In this document: in pieces, positions 26,586-35,391 of the stretch
Position numbering within the stretch: the first letter of the stretch is position 1
Layout: every line of letters starts with the position of its first letter
Source: Nostoc sp. CHAB 5824
GTDB lineage: Bacteria > Cyanobacteriota > Cyanobacteriia > Cyanobacteriales > Nostocaceae
Reading direction: 5' to 3'
Assembly: GCF_020829665.1 (NCBI RefSeq)
Contig: NZ_JAIVFT010000017.1
Location: 62,001 to 126,000, forward strand
Length of the DNA stretch: 64,000 nt
Position numbers and translations under genes: made by a program
The notes under the pieces: model-generated
Database searches by the model: none
What the model was told of the DNA's origin: nothing
The model's input: the letters and a program-made list of their open reading frames with translations, nothing else

Positions 26586-28514
26586 ATGAGTATTATTACA
26601 CTGCAATCAGTAAAAAAAGACTTTGGCATCAAGGAAATTTTAAAAGATGCCAGCTTTAGCTTAGATGCTACCGATAAAGTTGGTCTAATTGGTACTAACG
26701 GCTCTGGCAAATCAACTTTATTGAAAATGATTGCCGGGTTAGAATCGATTGATAGTGGTCAAATTTTAATCAACTCTGGTTCTAAAATTATCTACTTACC
26801 CCAGCAGCCAGATTTAGATGAAAACCACACAGTTTTAGAGCAAGTTTTCGCCGACAGTGGCGAACACATGGCTTTGGTGCGTGAGTATGAAGAACTTTCA
26901 GATAAATTGGCTCACTATCCAGATGATAGCCAACTGATGTCTCGCCTTTCTGTGGTGATGCAACGGATGGATACAACTGGTGCTTGGGAAATAGAAACTA
27001 ATGCTAAAATCATCCTCACTAAATTAGGGATTTCTGACTTTGACGCCAAAATAGGCACTTTATCTGGAGGCTATCGCAAGCGTATTGCTTTAGCGTCAGC
27101 ATTGCTAGCAGAACCAGATGTTTTGCTCATGGATGAGCCGACAAACCATCTTGATGCTCTTTCTGTAGAATGGTTACAAAGTTATTTGAATCGCTATCGC
27201 GGCGCACTTTTTCTTATCACTCACGATCGCTACTTTCTAGATCGCGTTACCAATCGGATTATTGAAATCGACCGAGGCGACATTTACACCTATTCAGGTA
27301 ACTATTCATATTACCTCGAAAAGAAAGCTTTAGCTGAAGAATCTGCCGTCAGTAGTCAACGTAAACACCAAGGCTTGTTGCGGCGCGAGTTAGAATGGCT
27401 CAAAAAAGGGCCAAAAGCCAGAAGTACCAAACAAAAAGCTAGAATTGACCGCGCACATGCTCTGCGGGATACTGAATTTAAACAAGTTCAGGGTAAAGTT
27501 GATATCTCTACAGTTGGTCGTCGCATTGGGAAAAAGGTTATTGAATTAGATAATATTTCTAAGGCATACAATGGACGTACCCTGATTAATAATTTCACCT
27601 ACGAATTTAGCCCAGAAGACCGCATCGGTATTATCGGCGCTAATGGTGCAGGTAAATCCACTTTAATGGATATTATTACTGGTCAGATTAAGCCAGATTC
27701 AGGCATTGCAGAAATAGGTACTACAATTCACATCGGTTATTTTGACCAGCATTCTGAAGAATTGCTCACAGCCTTAAACGAAAATCAGCGCGTGATTGAC
27801 TACATCAAAGAAGAAGGTGAATTTATCAAAATTACCGATGGCACTCAAATTACTGCTTCTCAAATGTTGGAGCGGTTTTTGTTTCCTGGTAATCAACAGT
27901 ATGCCCCAATTAATAAACTTTCTGGTGGTGAAAAACGCCGTTTATTTCTGTTGCGGGTTTTGATGAGTGCGCCCAATGTCTTGATTTTAGATGAACCGAC
28001 GAACGATTTAGATGTTCAGACATTGGCAGTATTAGAGGATTATTTAGAGGATTTTGTTGGGTGTGTAATTGTAGTTTCTCACGATCGCTACTTTCTCGAT
28101 CGCACCATCGACACAGTATTTTCCTTTGAGGAAGGCGGTAATCTCCGGCAATATCCAGGTAATTACTCGATTTATCTGGACTATAAGAAGGCTGAAGAGG
28201 CACAGCAACAAGCTGCAAACACTAAGGAGAAGCCTAAAAATGTCGAAGTGCAAAATGGTGCGGCTTCACCCAAGGATGTAGAGAATACAAAGCGGCGGAG
28301 ATTATCTAATTGGGAGAAAAAAGAATTTGAGCAGTTGGAAGGTAAAATTGCCAAGTTAGAGGCTGAGAAGGCAGAAACCGAGAAAACACTAGCGAATGTT
28401 TTACCGGGGAATTATAGCCAAGTGCAGAAATTGTATGATCAGGTGGAAAAGCTCAAGCAAGCGATCGATGTGGCGACTGAACGCTGGTTAGAATTGGCAG
28501 AGATGGAGTCTTGA
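26586..28514 (+). CDS. ABC-F family ATPase (Uup/EttA type)
   Basis: 642 residues with two ABC domains and no membrane segments. First Walker A is GTNGSGKST with signature LSGGYRKR and Walker B DVLLMDEPTNHLD. Second Walker A is GANGAGKST with signature LSGGEKRR and VLILDEPTNDLD. The basic linker between them (about 240-320, KKGPKARSTKQKARIDRA) and a C-terminal coiled coil (about 570-640) place it in the Uup-like ABC-F group, soluble translation factors that act at the ribosomal E site. A rho-independent terminator follows at 28576. Confidence 0.92.
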   Translation: MSIITLQSVKKDFGIKEILKDASFSLDATDKVGLIGTNGSGKSTLLKMIAGLESIDSGQILINSGSKIIYLPQQPDLDENHTVLEQVFADSGEHMALVREYEELSDKLAHYPDDSQLMSRLSVVMQRMDTTGAWEIETNAKIILTKLGISDFDAKIGTLSGGYRKRIALASALLAEPDVLLMDEPTNHLDALSVEWLQSYLNRYRGALFLITHDRYFLDRVTNRIIEIDRGDIYTYSGNYSYYLEKKALAEESAVSSQRKHQGLLRRELEWLKKGPKARSTKQKARIDRAHALRDTEFKQVQGKVDISTVGRRIGKKVIELDNISKAYNGRTLINNFTYEFSPEDRIGIIGANGAGKSTLMDIITGQIKPDSGIAEIGTTIHIGYFDQHSEELLTALNENQRVIDYIKEEGEFIKITDGTQITASQMLERFLFPGNQQYAPINKLSGGEKRRLFLLRVLMSAPNVLILDEPTNDLDVQTLAVLEDYLEDFVGCVIVVSHDRYFLDRTIDTVFSFEEGGNLRQYPGNYSIYLDYKKAEEAQQQAANTKEKPKNVEVQNGAASPKDVENTKRRRLSNWEKKEFEQLEGKIAKLEAEKAETEKTLANVLPGNYSQVQKLYDQVEKLKQAIDVATERWLELAEMES

Positions 28515-28575
28515 TTGTCTTAACATGACGTGAATTAGACGAACCTCTCCCTGCATTAAACTAAATTTCAAGTCT

Positions 28576-28606
28576 GTCCCTCTCCGATTCGGAGGGGGAC
28601 GGTTTT
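28576..28606 (+). terminator. Rho-independent terminator after the ABC-F gene
   Basis: GTCCCTCTCCG / CGGAGGGGGAC stem with a three-base loop followed by GGTTTT, 62 bases after the stop codon. Confidence 0.75.
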
Positions 28607-28746
28607 ATGCGCCCTAAAACATTTTTAAATAAATGATGCTCCTTAGCTAACTCTTGATAATTTACGTGTTAATACAGAGTTATCTCTGATAATTGACCAC
28701 TATTATCTTAAATGGTATTTGATACATTTACGGAGATAAAGTTTCA

Positions 28747-29118
28747 ATGTCTAACGAAAATCCTATAGGACTTACGGAACTAATTCAAAAAGTCAAGAAA
28801 GAACTGCTTGCTGCCGCTATCACTACCTCTCATAATCTTGAGGAAAGCATTCCTCTTTTTAGCGTAGATTCTGTAGAGTTGGAGCTACAAGTAACAGTAA
28901 AAAAAGACGTAAAGGGAGGAGTTAAAGTCTATGTTCTTGAAGCTGGAGGGGGAGCTAGTCGAGATGATGTACAGAAAGTGAAAGTTACTTTATCTCCCCT
29001 TTTAAAAAAAGAACAGTTATTAGGAATTTACAAAAATCTTTATCCTGAACGTTGGCAGGAATTTATGAAAACTAGTGTGGAAGGCCTCACAAAAGGGAGC
29101 GAAGAACCGGGGTTTTAA
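28747..29118 (+). CDS. Trypco2-domain small protein, partner of the CHAT-NTPase
   Basis: 123 residues. IGLTELIQKVKKELLAAAI, then a polar loop, then FSVDSVELELQVTVKKDVKGGVKVYVLEAGGGAS...VQKVKVTLSPL. This is the pattern of the trypsin-co-occurring domain 2 (trypco2): one long helix followed by beta strands with a conserved VELEL core. Trypco domains occur beside or fused to trypsin-like or caspase-like proteases and STAND NTPases in predicted conflict systems. Here the gene ends 43 bases before the GTG of the CHAT-NB-ARC giant, in the same direction, so the two probably form one operon. The likely role is an adaptor or regulator of the protease. Confidence 0.8.
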   Translation: MSNENPIGLTELIQKVKKELLAAAITTSHNLEESIPLFSVDSVELELQVTVKKDVKGGVKVYVLEAGGGASRDDVQKVKVTLSPLLKKEQLLGIYKNLYPERWQEFMKTSVEGLTKGSEEPGF

Positions 29119-29161
29119 GCTTTAAATGAGCCGTTTTCAGTAGAATTAAGGAAGCAGCCAA

Positions 29162-32100
29162 GTGGAAACTTTTGAACTATATCTCACGCCCATAAATAGT
29201 AAACAATTTAAGGCAATAGTGACAAAATCTCCTGTAGGTGAGGGAGAAACTGAATCGTCATTGCCTTTCTTTGAAGGTGAGGTTGACTGGCGGATGACTC
29301 TGCTGAGAACATTGGAGATGAGTGCTTTCAACTCGCAATATTTTCAGACTGCCGGAGAGCAAGATTGGATGGTCAAGTCTGGCATACTCAGCAAAGATAT
29401 TAGCGCTTTTCATCCTAACTATATAGCTAATATTGGGCAAGAATTATATAAGTCATTGTTTCCATTGGGTAGCAAGGTTAAAAATGCTTTGCTTGCAGCA
29501 CAACAAGTCGTCGATAGTGAAAATAAACAATTACATATTCAGCTAAAGTTTGAAGCAGATGTAGTACAGCGATCGCGTTTAGCAGATTATCCCTGGGAAC
29601 TGTTACACGATGGGGAAAAATTTCTATTACACCAACAGGTAACAATTTCCCGCTACATTGCTTATAACTCTGTTCCGCCAAACTTAGCAAAGATTAAAAA
29701 GCTAAATGTCTTACTAATATCATCTCCTGCCTCTGACTCAGAATTAGGGTTACATCCATTTGAGTCGAAGGAGCAAAAAGCAATTCGTAAAGGATTAAAA
29801 ATTGCTCAAGAAGCAGGATATATCAATTTTTCTCAACTGGATGATGCCACAGTTGATAACTTAAGAAAATATTTAACAGAGAAGCGGGAAGACAATGCTC
29901 CCCATGTGTTGCATTTTGATGGACATGGGCTGTTTGGTAAGCGGTGTAGCCATTGTGGTGCGATGAATAAGGGCGTTCAAGCTCTTGTGTGTCGAAAGTG
30001 CGGTTCGGAACTGCCACAAGCTCAGGGTTATTTAGTTTTTGAGGATGAAGATGGAGACGCAGATTATATCAGTGCGGAAGAATTGGGAATATTATTACGG
30101 CAGTCTAGCTTTGGTGATGGCACTAACAAAACTGATGGTGTTACCCTAACTGTCCTGAGTGCTTGTCAGTCTGCAATGACATTTATAGGAGATTCAGTAT
30201 TTAACGGCACAGCACAAAATCTTATTAGCCACCGAATTCCGGCAGTCGTGGCGATGCAATATTCAGTTGGTGTCCAAGCTGCTGCTAAATTTGCCGAGCA
30301 GTTTTATCAGTCTTTAGGACAGAAAAATTCCTTAACAGCTGCTATTAGTCAAGCGCGGGAGGCAATGGGAGTTGAGGGAAACCAATGGTACCGCCCGATA
30401 CTCTACCTGCGCTGGCGAGATAATGAAGGAGGACAACTCTTTGCTGCTCTTAAATCTGGTATTGGCATTCCATTTCAAGCACCACCTAAGCTAAGTTATT
30501 ACGTAGACCGACAGGAGTACAGCCAAGATTTAAAGGCTCGTCTTCTCACAAAGTCATCGTCAAATGCTGGCACTTTGGAAAGTATTGCCATTCATGGCAT
30601 GGGTTCTGTAGGCAAATCTACTTTAGTAGCAGGACTTGCACATGACCCAGAGGTGAGAAAACACTTCTGTGATGGCATTCTTTGGGCAACTTTAGGTCAG
30701 GAACCTAAAATTCTAGAACTGCTGGGCGGTTGGGTGCAGGCTTTGGGCGACTACAATCAACTTAACGCTAATGAAGAAGTAATGTCTAAGCGTCTTGGGG
30801 ATTTGCTTCAAGACAAAGCAGTGCTGCTGATAGTAGACGATGCCTGGAATACAGAATATATCAAATATTTTAAGGTAGGCGGATCTCGCTGTAAGATACT
30901 GGTCACAACCCGTGAGAGTGCGATCGCTAAAGTACTTGGAGCCAGCATTTATAGTTTAGATGTGATGAAGCCAGAACAGGCGATGGAACTCTTGACCAAC
31001 TTGCTAAGACGTAATTTGATAGATTTGGAACGTCAGGAGGCTGAAGCTTTAGCTAAAGCAGTTGGTTATCTTCCCCTGGCGTTAGAACTGGCAGCTGCTC
31101 AAGTCAAAGGTGGTATTCGCTGGGCAGTTCTGTTGCAGGATCTTCAGCAAGAGGTTGCACGCTTAAAAACATTTGACGACCCTGAAGCTGGAGACTTTAC
31201 TGACGAGGCAAGCTTAAAACGTTTTAGCTTAACTGCATCATTAAATCTGAGTATACAGCGATTGCCAGAAGAAAACCGACTAGATTTCACTTGGTTGGGA
31301 GTCTTACCAGAGGATGTAAACATTACTCAGATGATGACGGCAACGCTTTGGGATATGGATGAGCGTGATGCTTTTGATAGATTGCGATACCTGGGGAGTA
31401 AAGCACTACTATTACCTAGTATTCCTCTAGCTGATGGAACATTGACCTATAGGTTACACGATCTATTGCATGACTTAGCACGTAATTTGTTAACTGCTTC
31501 CATAACACCGAAACGGAGGGGTGATTTGCCAGGGCTAGGTTTGAGTTTTGCTACTGCTCAGGTCAACTTTTTACAGCAATATCGGCAAAAGACTCAAAAA
31601 AACCTTTGGCATACACTACCTAATGATGGTTACATTCATCAGCGTCTAGTTTGGCATTTAGAGAAAGCTGAACGGGTAGAAGAAATTCACCAGTTATTGC
31701 GGGAGGAGTCACAGACAGGAAGCAATGGCTGGTTTGAAGCGCGAGAAAAATTAGGACAAACTGAAGGTTACATAACAGATTTTTTTCGTGCTTGGAAATT
31801 AGCAGAAGAGAATTGGACTGAATCAACCCTGCCCCAAGTTGTAGGTTTGCAATGTCGCTATGCTTTGATTACTGCATCCCTGAATAGTTTGGCAGGTAAT
31901 TTACCAGAAAAACTCCTAGTTGCATTGGTCAAAAACAATGTGTGGGCTGCTGAACAAGGATTAGCTTACGCCCAGCAAAAGCCAGAGCCAGAGCAGAAAG
32001 TCAACTCGCTGACAGAATTAGTCAACTATTTGCCACCAAACCTCAAAGAATTAGCGCTGCAAAAAGCCCTCGTTGCTGCCAGGGAGATTCAGGATGAGAG

Positions 32101-34897
32101 ATATCGCGCCGATGCCTTGATAGCTATAGCAGAAAAATTGCCAGAGGTATTGCCAGACGCTCTAGCTGCTGCCAAATCGATTCCGGATGAGAGAAATCGC
32201 GCCGATGCCTTGATAGCTATAGCAGAAAAATTGCCAGAGGTATTACCAGAAGCCCTAATTGCTGCTAGTTCGATTCCGGATGAGAGATATCGCACTGATG
32301 CCTTGATAGCTATAGCAGAGAAACTTTCACCAGAGTTGTTGCTAGAAGCTCTAGCTGCTGCTAGGTCGATTGAGTCTGAGTATTGTCGCGCCGAAGCCTT
32401 GAGTGCTATAGTTGACCAACTGCCACCAGAGTTGTTGCCAGAAGCCCTAGCTGCTGTCAGGGAAATTCAGGATGAGAGAGATCGCGCCGATGCTTTGAGA
32501 GCCATAGCAGAGAAACTACCAGAGGTATTGCCAGAAGCTCTAGCTGTTGCCAAGTCGATTCCAGATGAGTATTGTCGCGCCAATGCCTTGAGAGCCATAG
32601 CAGAGAAACTGCCAGAGGTATTGCCAGAAGCCCTAGCCGTTGCCAAGTCGATTCCAGATGAGTATTGTCGCGCCGAAGCCTTAAGTGCCATCATTGAGCA
32701 ACTGCCACCAGAGTTACTGCCAGAAGCCCTAGCTGTTGCTAGGGAAATTCTATATGAGCATATTCGTGCCAATGCCTTGAGAGCCATAGCAGAGAAAATA
32801 CCAGAGGTATTGCCAGAAGCCCTAGCTGCTGCCAGGTCGATTCAGTTTGAGGGATATCGCGCCGAAGCCTTAAGAGCCATCGTTGACCAACTGCCACCAG
32901 AATTGTTGCCAGAAGCGTTAGCTGCTGCTAAGGAAATTCAGGATGAGAGCGATCGCGCCAATGCCTTAAGTGCCATTGTTGACCAACTGCCACCAGAATT
33001 GTTGCCAGAAGCGTTAGCTGCTGCTAAGGAAATTCAGGATGAGTATATTCGCGCCAATGCCTTAAGTGCCATAGCTGACAAATTGCCACCAGAATTGTTG
33101 CCAGAAGCGTTAGCTGCTACCAGGGCGATTCAGGATGAGAGATATCGTGTCAATGCTTTGAGTGCAATACCTAATGAACTGCCAGCAGAGTTGTTGCCAG
33201 AAGCGTTAGCTGCTACCAGGGCGATTCAGGATGAGAGATATCGTGCTAATACTTTGAGTGCAATTGCAGAGAAACTGCCACCAGAATTACTGCCAGAAGC
33301 CCTAGCTATTGTGAGGTCGATTCAATATGAAGGATATCGCACCGATGTTTTGAAAGTCATAGCAGAGAAACTGCCACCAGAATTACTGCCAGAAGCCCTA
33401 GCTATTGTGAGGGAGATTTATTCTGAGGAGTATCGCACCGATGTTTTGAAAGCTATAGCAGAGAAACTGCCACCAGAGTTACTGCCAGAAGCCTTAACTA
33501 TTGTGAGATCGATTCCGTATGAGAGATATCGCGCCAATGACTTGATAGCCATAGCAGAGAAACTGCCACCAGAGTTACTGCCAGAAGCCCTAGCTATTGT
33601 GAGGTCGATTCAGGATGAGACATATCGCGCCAATGCCTTGATAGCCATAGCAGAGAAACTGCCACTAGAGCTACTGCCAGAAGCCCTAGCTATTGTGAGG
33701 TCGATTCCGTATGAATATATTCGCGCTAAAGCCTTGAAAGCCATAGCAGAGAAACTACCACCAGAATTATTGCCAGAAGCTCTAACTGCTGCTAAAGAGA
33801 TTCAGGATAACGAGTCTCGCAGCATTGCTTTAAGAGCCATAGCAGAGAAACTACCACCAGAGTTACTGCCAGAAGCCTTAGCTATTGTTAGGTCGATTCC
33901 GTATGAGTATATTCGCGCCGAAGCCTTGAGAACCATAGCAGAGAAACTATCACCAGAGTTACTGCCGGAAGCCCTAGCTGCTGCCAGGGAGATTCAGTCT
34001 AAGCATATTCGCGCCAATGCCTTGAGTAGCTTAATTAACAAACTGCCAGAGTTGTCACCAGAAGCGCTAGCTGCTACTAAATCGATCGAGTATGAGAGAG
34101 ATCGCGCCGATGCTTTGAAAGCCATAGCAGAGAAACTGCCAGCAGAATTGTTGCCAGAAGCTTTAGCTGCTGCCAGGGAGATTTATTCTGAGGAGTATCG
34201 CGCCGATGCTTTGAAAGCTATAGCAGAGAAACTGCCAGCAGAATTGTTGCCAGAAGCTCTAGCTGCTGCCAGGGAGATTCAGTCTGAGTATTTTCGCGCC
34301 GATGTTTTGAAAGCTATAGCAGAGAAACTGCCAGCAGAATTGTTGCCAGAAGCCCTAGCTGCTGCCAGGTCGTTTCAGGATGAGAAGAATCGTGCCGAAG
34401 CTTTGAGTGCTATAGCAGAGAAACTGCCAGAGGTATTGCCAGAAGCTCTAGCTGCTGCCAGGTCGCTTCAGGATGAGAAGAATCGTGCCGAAGCTTTGAG
34501 CGCTATAGCAGAGAAACTGCCAGAGGTATTGCCAGAAGCTCTAGCTACTATTAGGTTGATTAAACCCGAGTATATTCGCATAGCAGCTTTGAGAGCTATA
34601 GCAGAGAAACTACCACCAGAGTTATTGCCAGAAGCCGTAGCTGTTAGTAGGGAAATTCAGGATGAGGGCAATCGCGCCAAAGCTTTGACTGCCTTAACTT
34701 TTGGTCTGTCACAAATGCCATCTGTCGAGCTTTTCTCCCTTTGGCAAGATACACTCCGTCAGCTATCTCTTCGTACTCGCCCTGACTTGCTGCAAGATAT
34801 CGAGGCATTGTTTCCAGTTATCTTTGCATTAGGTGGTCAAGCAGCAACGGCAGAAATTGCCCGCGCTATTGTGGATGTGGGACGATGGTGGCGGTAA
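29162..34897 (+). CDS. CHAT protease - NB-ARC NTPase - long helical-repeat protein
   Basis: 1911 residues from a GTG preceded by TTAAGGA. The CHAT (caspase-like) domain, about 150-435, has the catalytic His255 in HFDGHG and Cys335 in LSACQS. Inserted between them is a zinc ribbon, CSHC (262-265) and CRKC (277-280). The NB-ARC/STAND NTPase, about 455-770, has P-loop GMGSVGKST (479-487, Lys485), Walker B LLIVDDAW (Asp559/560), VTTRES, YLPLAL and an MHD-like LHD at 765-767. After a helical linker, about 28 repeats of 31/32 residues run from 969 to about 1853, then a short cap. Plausible model: the repeats sense a ligand, the NTPase oligomerises and the CHAT protease is activated to cleave a cellular target. 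No signal or membrane segment. Confidence 0.93.
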   Translation: METFELYLTPINSKQFKAIVTKSPVGEGETESSLPFFEGEVDWRMTLLRTLEMSAFNSQYFQTAGEQDWMVKSGILSKDISAFHPNYIANIGQELYKSLFPLGSKVKNALLAAQQVVDSENKQLHIQLKFEADVVQRSRLADYPWELLHDGEKFLLHQQVTISRYIAYNSVPPNLAKIKKLNVLLISSPASDSELGLHPFESKEQKAIRKGLKIAQEAGYINFSQLDDATVDNLRKYLTEKREDNAPHVLHFDGHGLFGKRCSHCGAMNKGVQALVCRKCGSELPQAQGYLVFEDEDGDADYISAEELGILLRQSSFGDGTNKTDGVTLTVLSACQSAMTFIGDSVFNGTAQNLISHRIPAVVAMQYSVGVQAAAKFAEQFYQSLGQKNSLTAAISQAREAMGVEGNQWYRPILYLRWRDNEGGQLFAALKSGIGIPFQAPPKLSYYVDRQEYSQDLKARLLTKSSSNAGTLESIAIHGMGSVGKSTLVAGLAHDPEVRKHFCDGILWATLGQEPKILELLGGWVQALGDYNQLNANEEVMSKRLGDLLQDKAVLLIVDDAWNTEYIKYFKVGGSRCKILVTTRESAIAKVLGASIYSLDVMKPEQAMELLTNLLRRNLIDLERQEAEALAKAVGYLPLALELAAAQVKGGIRWAVLLQDLQQEVARLKTFDDPEAGDFTDEASLKRFSLTASLNLSIQRLPEENRLDFTWLGVLPEDVNITQMMTATLWDMDERDAFDRLRYLGSKALLLPSIPLADGTLTYRLHDLLHDLARNLLTASITPKRRGDLPGLGLSFATAQVNFLQQYRQKTQKNLWHTLPNDGYIHQRLVWHLEKAERVEEIHQLLREESQTGSNGWFEAREKLGQTEGYITDFFRAWKLAEENWTESTLPQVVGLQCRYALITASLNSLAGNLPEKLLVALVKNNVWAAEQGLAYAQQKPEPEQKVNSLTELVNYLPPNLKELALQKALVAAREIQDERYRADALIAIAEKLPEVLPDALAAAKSIPDERNRADALIAIAEKLPEVLPEALIAASSIPDERYRTDALIAIAEKLSPELLLEALAAARSIESEYCRAEALSAIVDQLPPELLPEALAAVREIQDERDRADALRAIAEKLPEVLPEALAVAKSIPDEYCRANALRAIAEKLPEVLPEALAVAKSIPDEYCRAEALSAIIEQLPPELLPEALAVAREILYEHIRANALRAIAEKIPEVLPEALAAARSIQFEGYRAEALRAIVDQLPPELLPEALAAAKEIQDESDRANALSAIVDQLPPELLPEALAAAKEIQDEYIRANALSAIADKLPPELLPEALAATRAIQDERYRVNALSAIPNELPAELLPEALAATRAIQDERYRANTLSAIAEKLPPELLPEALAIVRSIQYEGYRTDVLKVIAEKLPPELLPEALAIVREIYSEEYRTDVLKAIAEKLPPELLPEALTIVRSIPYERYRANDLIAIAEKLPPELLPEALAIVRSIQDETYRANALIAIAEKLPLELLPEALAIVRSIPYEYIRAKALKAIAEKLPPELLPEALTAAKEIQDNESRSIALRAIAEKLPPELLPEALAIVRSIPYEYIRAEALRTIAEKLSPELLPEALAAAREIQSKHIRANALSSLINKLPELSPEALAATKSIEYERDRADALKAIAEKLPAELLPEALAAAREIYSEEYRADALKAIAEKLPAELLPEALAAAREIQSEYFRADVLKAIAEKLPAELLPEALAAARSFQDEKNRAEALSAIAEKLPEVLPEALAAARSLQDEKNRAEALSAIAEKLPEVLPEALATIRLIKPEYIRIAALRAIAEKLPPELLPEAVAVSREIQDEGNRAKALTALTFGLSQMPSVELFSLWQDTLRQLSLRTRPDLLQDIEALFPVIFALGGQAATAEIARAIVDVGRWWR
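32066..34720 (+). repeat. Array of about 28 near-identical 93/96-bp coding repeats
   Basis: Tandem in-frame units encoding A-L-A-x-x-(R/K)-x-I-x-x-E-x-x-R-x-x-x-L-x-x-I-A-E-K-L-P-(P)-E-(L/V)-L-P-E. Units ending PEVLPE are 31 residues and units ending PPELLPE are 32. DNA identity between some neighbours is almost complete (for example the units around 32520-32690 and 34350-34540), indicating recent duplication or gene conversion. Variation concentrates in the first half of each unit, around I(Q/P/E)(D/Y/S)E and the residues before R. Confidence 0.92.
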
Positions 34898-34933
34898 GTT
34901 AACAGTTATCAGTTCGTTAGACACCGCCTTTTA

Positions 34934-35080
34934 CAGCTACTCAACCCAATTCTCTAACAACAGCGTAGGAATGCCAGGTATCGAATTTACAAACTCTTTC
35001 TGCTGTCCATGAGTGGCCGATCGCAATTAGTCATAAAATCATCGGAGAAATTGTCTAGACTGTCAATGAGCGATCGCCAT
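34934..35080 (-). pseudogene. Deletion relic of a vapBC pair
   Basis: Two short blocks match the vapBC locus at 10125-10753 in order and orientation. CAGCTACTCAACCCA onward (34934-34977) matches the 3' end of vapC. GAGTGGCCGATC through ATTGTCTAGACTGTCAATGAG (35010-35070) matches the 3' end of vapB. The middle, nearly all of vapC, is missing. No open frame remains. Confidence 0.7.
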
Positions 35081-35088
35081 GATGGGTT

Positions 35089-35391
35089 TTAAGCAACTTC
35101 TTTAGGTAACATTTTAATTTCTACTTTTTGATTTAAAGCTGCTGCAATCCGAGCCAATATAGACAAAGCATGTCCCTCATAGTCAGCATCTTCCAATCGA
35201 GTAATGACTGACTGGGTAGTATCGACTTTTGCAGCTAGTTGTTGCTGGGTTAGTCCTGCTTGTTTGCGTGCATCGTAGATGATTTGAGATACCTGAGCAT
35301 TTATTGATGATTCTCTAACCATCTCTTGTAATTCTGGATCTTCTTTCATCATTCTTTTAATGATTTTCAGTGCATCATTAGTTTTCTTCAT
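35089..35391 (-). CDS. XRE-family helix-turn-helix antitoxin-like protein
   Basis: 100 residues. The HTH is AGLTQQQLAAKVDTTQSVITRLEDADYEGHALSILARIAAAL at about 55-90, as in HigA-type antitoxins. The N-terminus has a DPELQEMVRES-like helix. The start overlaps the 3' end of the DUF433 gene by 14 bases, so the two are translationally coupled. A HigB/RelE toxin gene would be expected upstream, but a DUF433 gene is there instead. Confidence 0.85.
   Translation of the reverse strand: MKKTNDALKIIKRMMKEDPELQEMVRESSINAQVSQIIYDARKQAGLTQQQLAAKVDTTQSVITRLEDADYEGHALSILARIAAALNQKVEIKMLPKEVA

Noticed and set aside
32089..32787. Minus-strand open frames inside the CHAT gene repeats
   Set aside because: They repeat with the same 93/96-bp period and are complements of the coding units.
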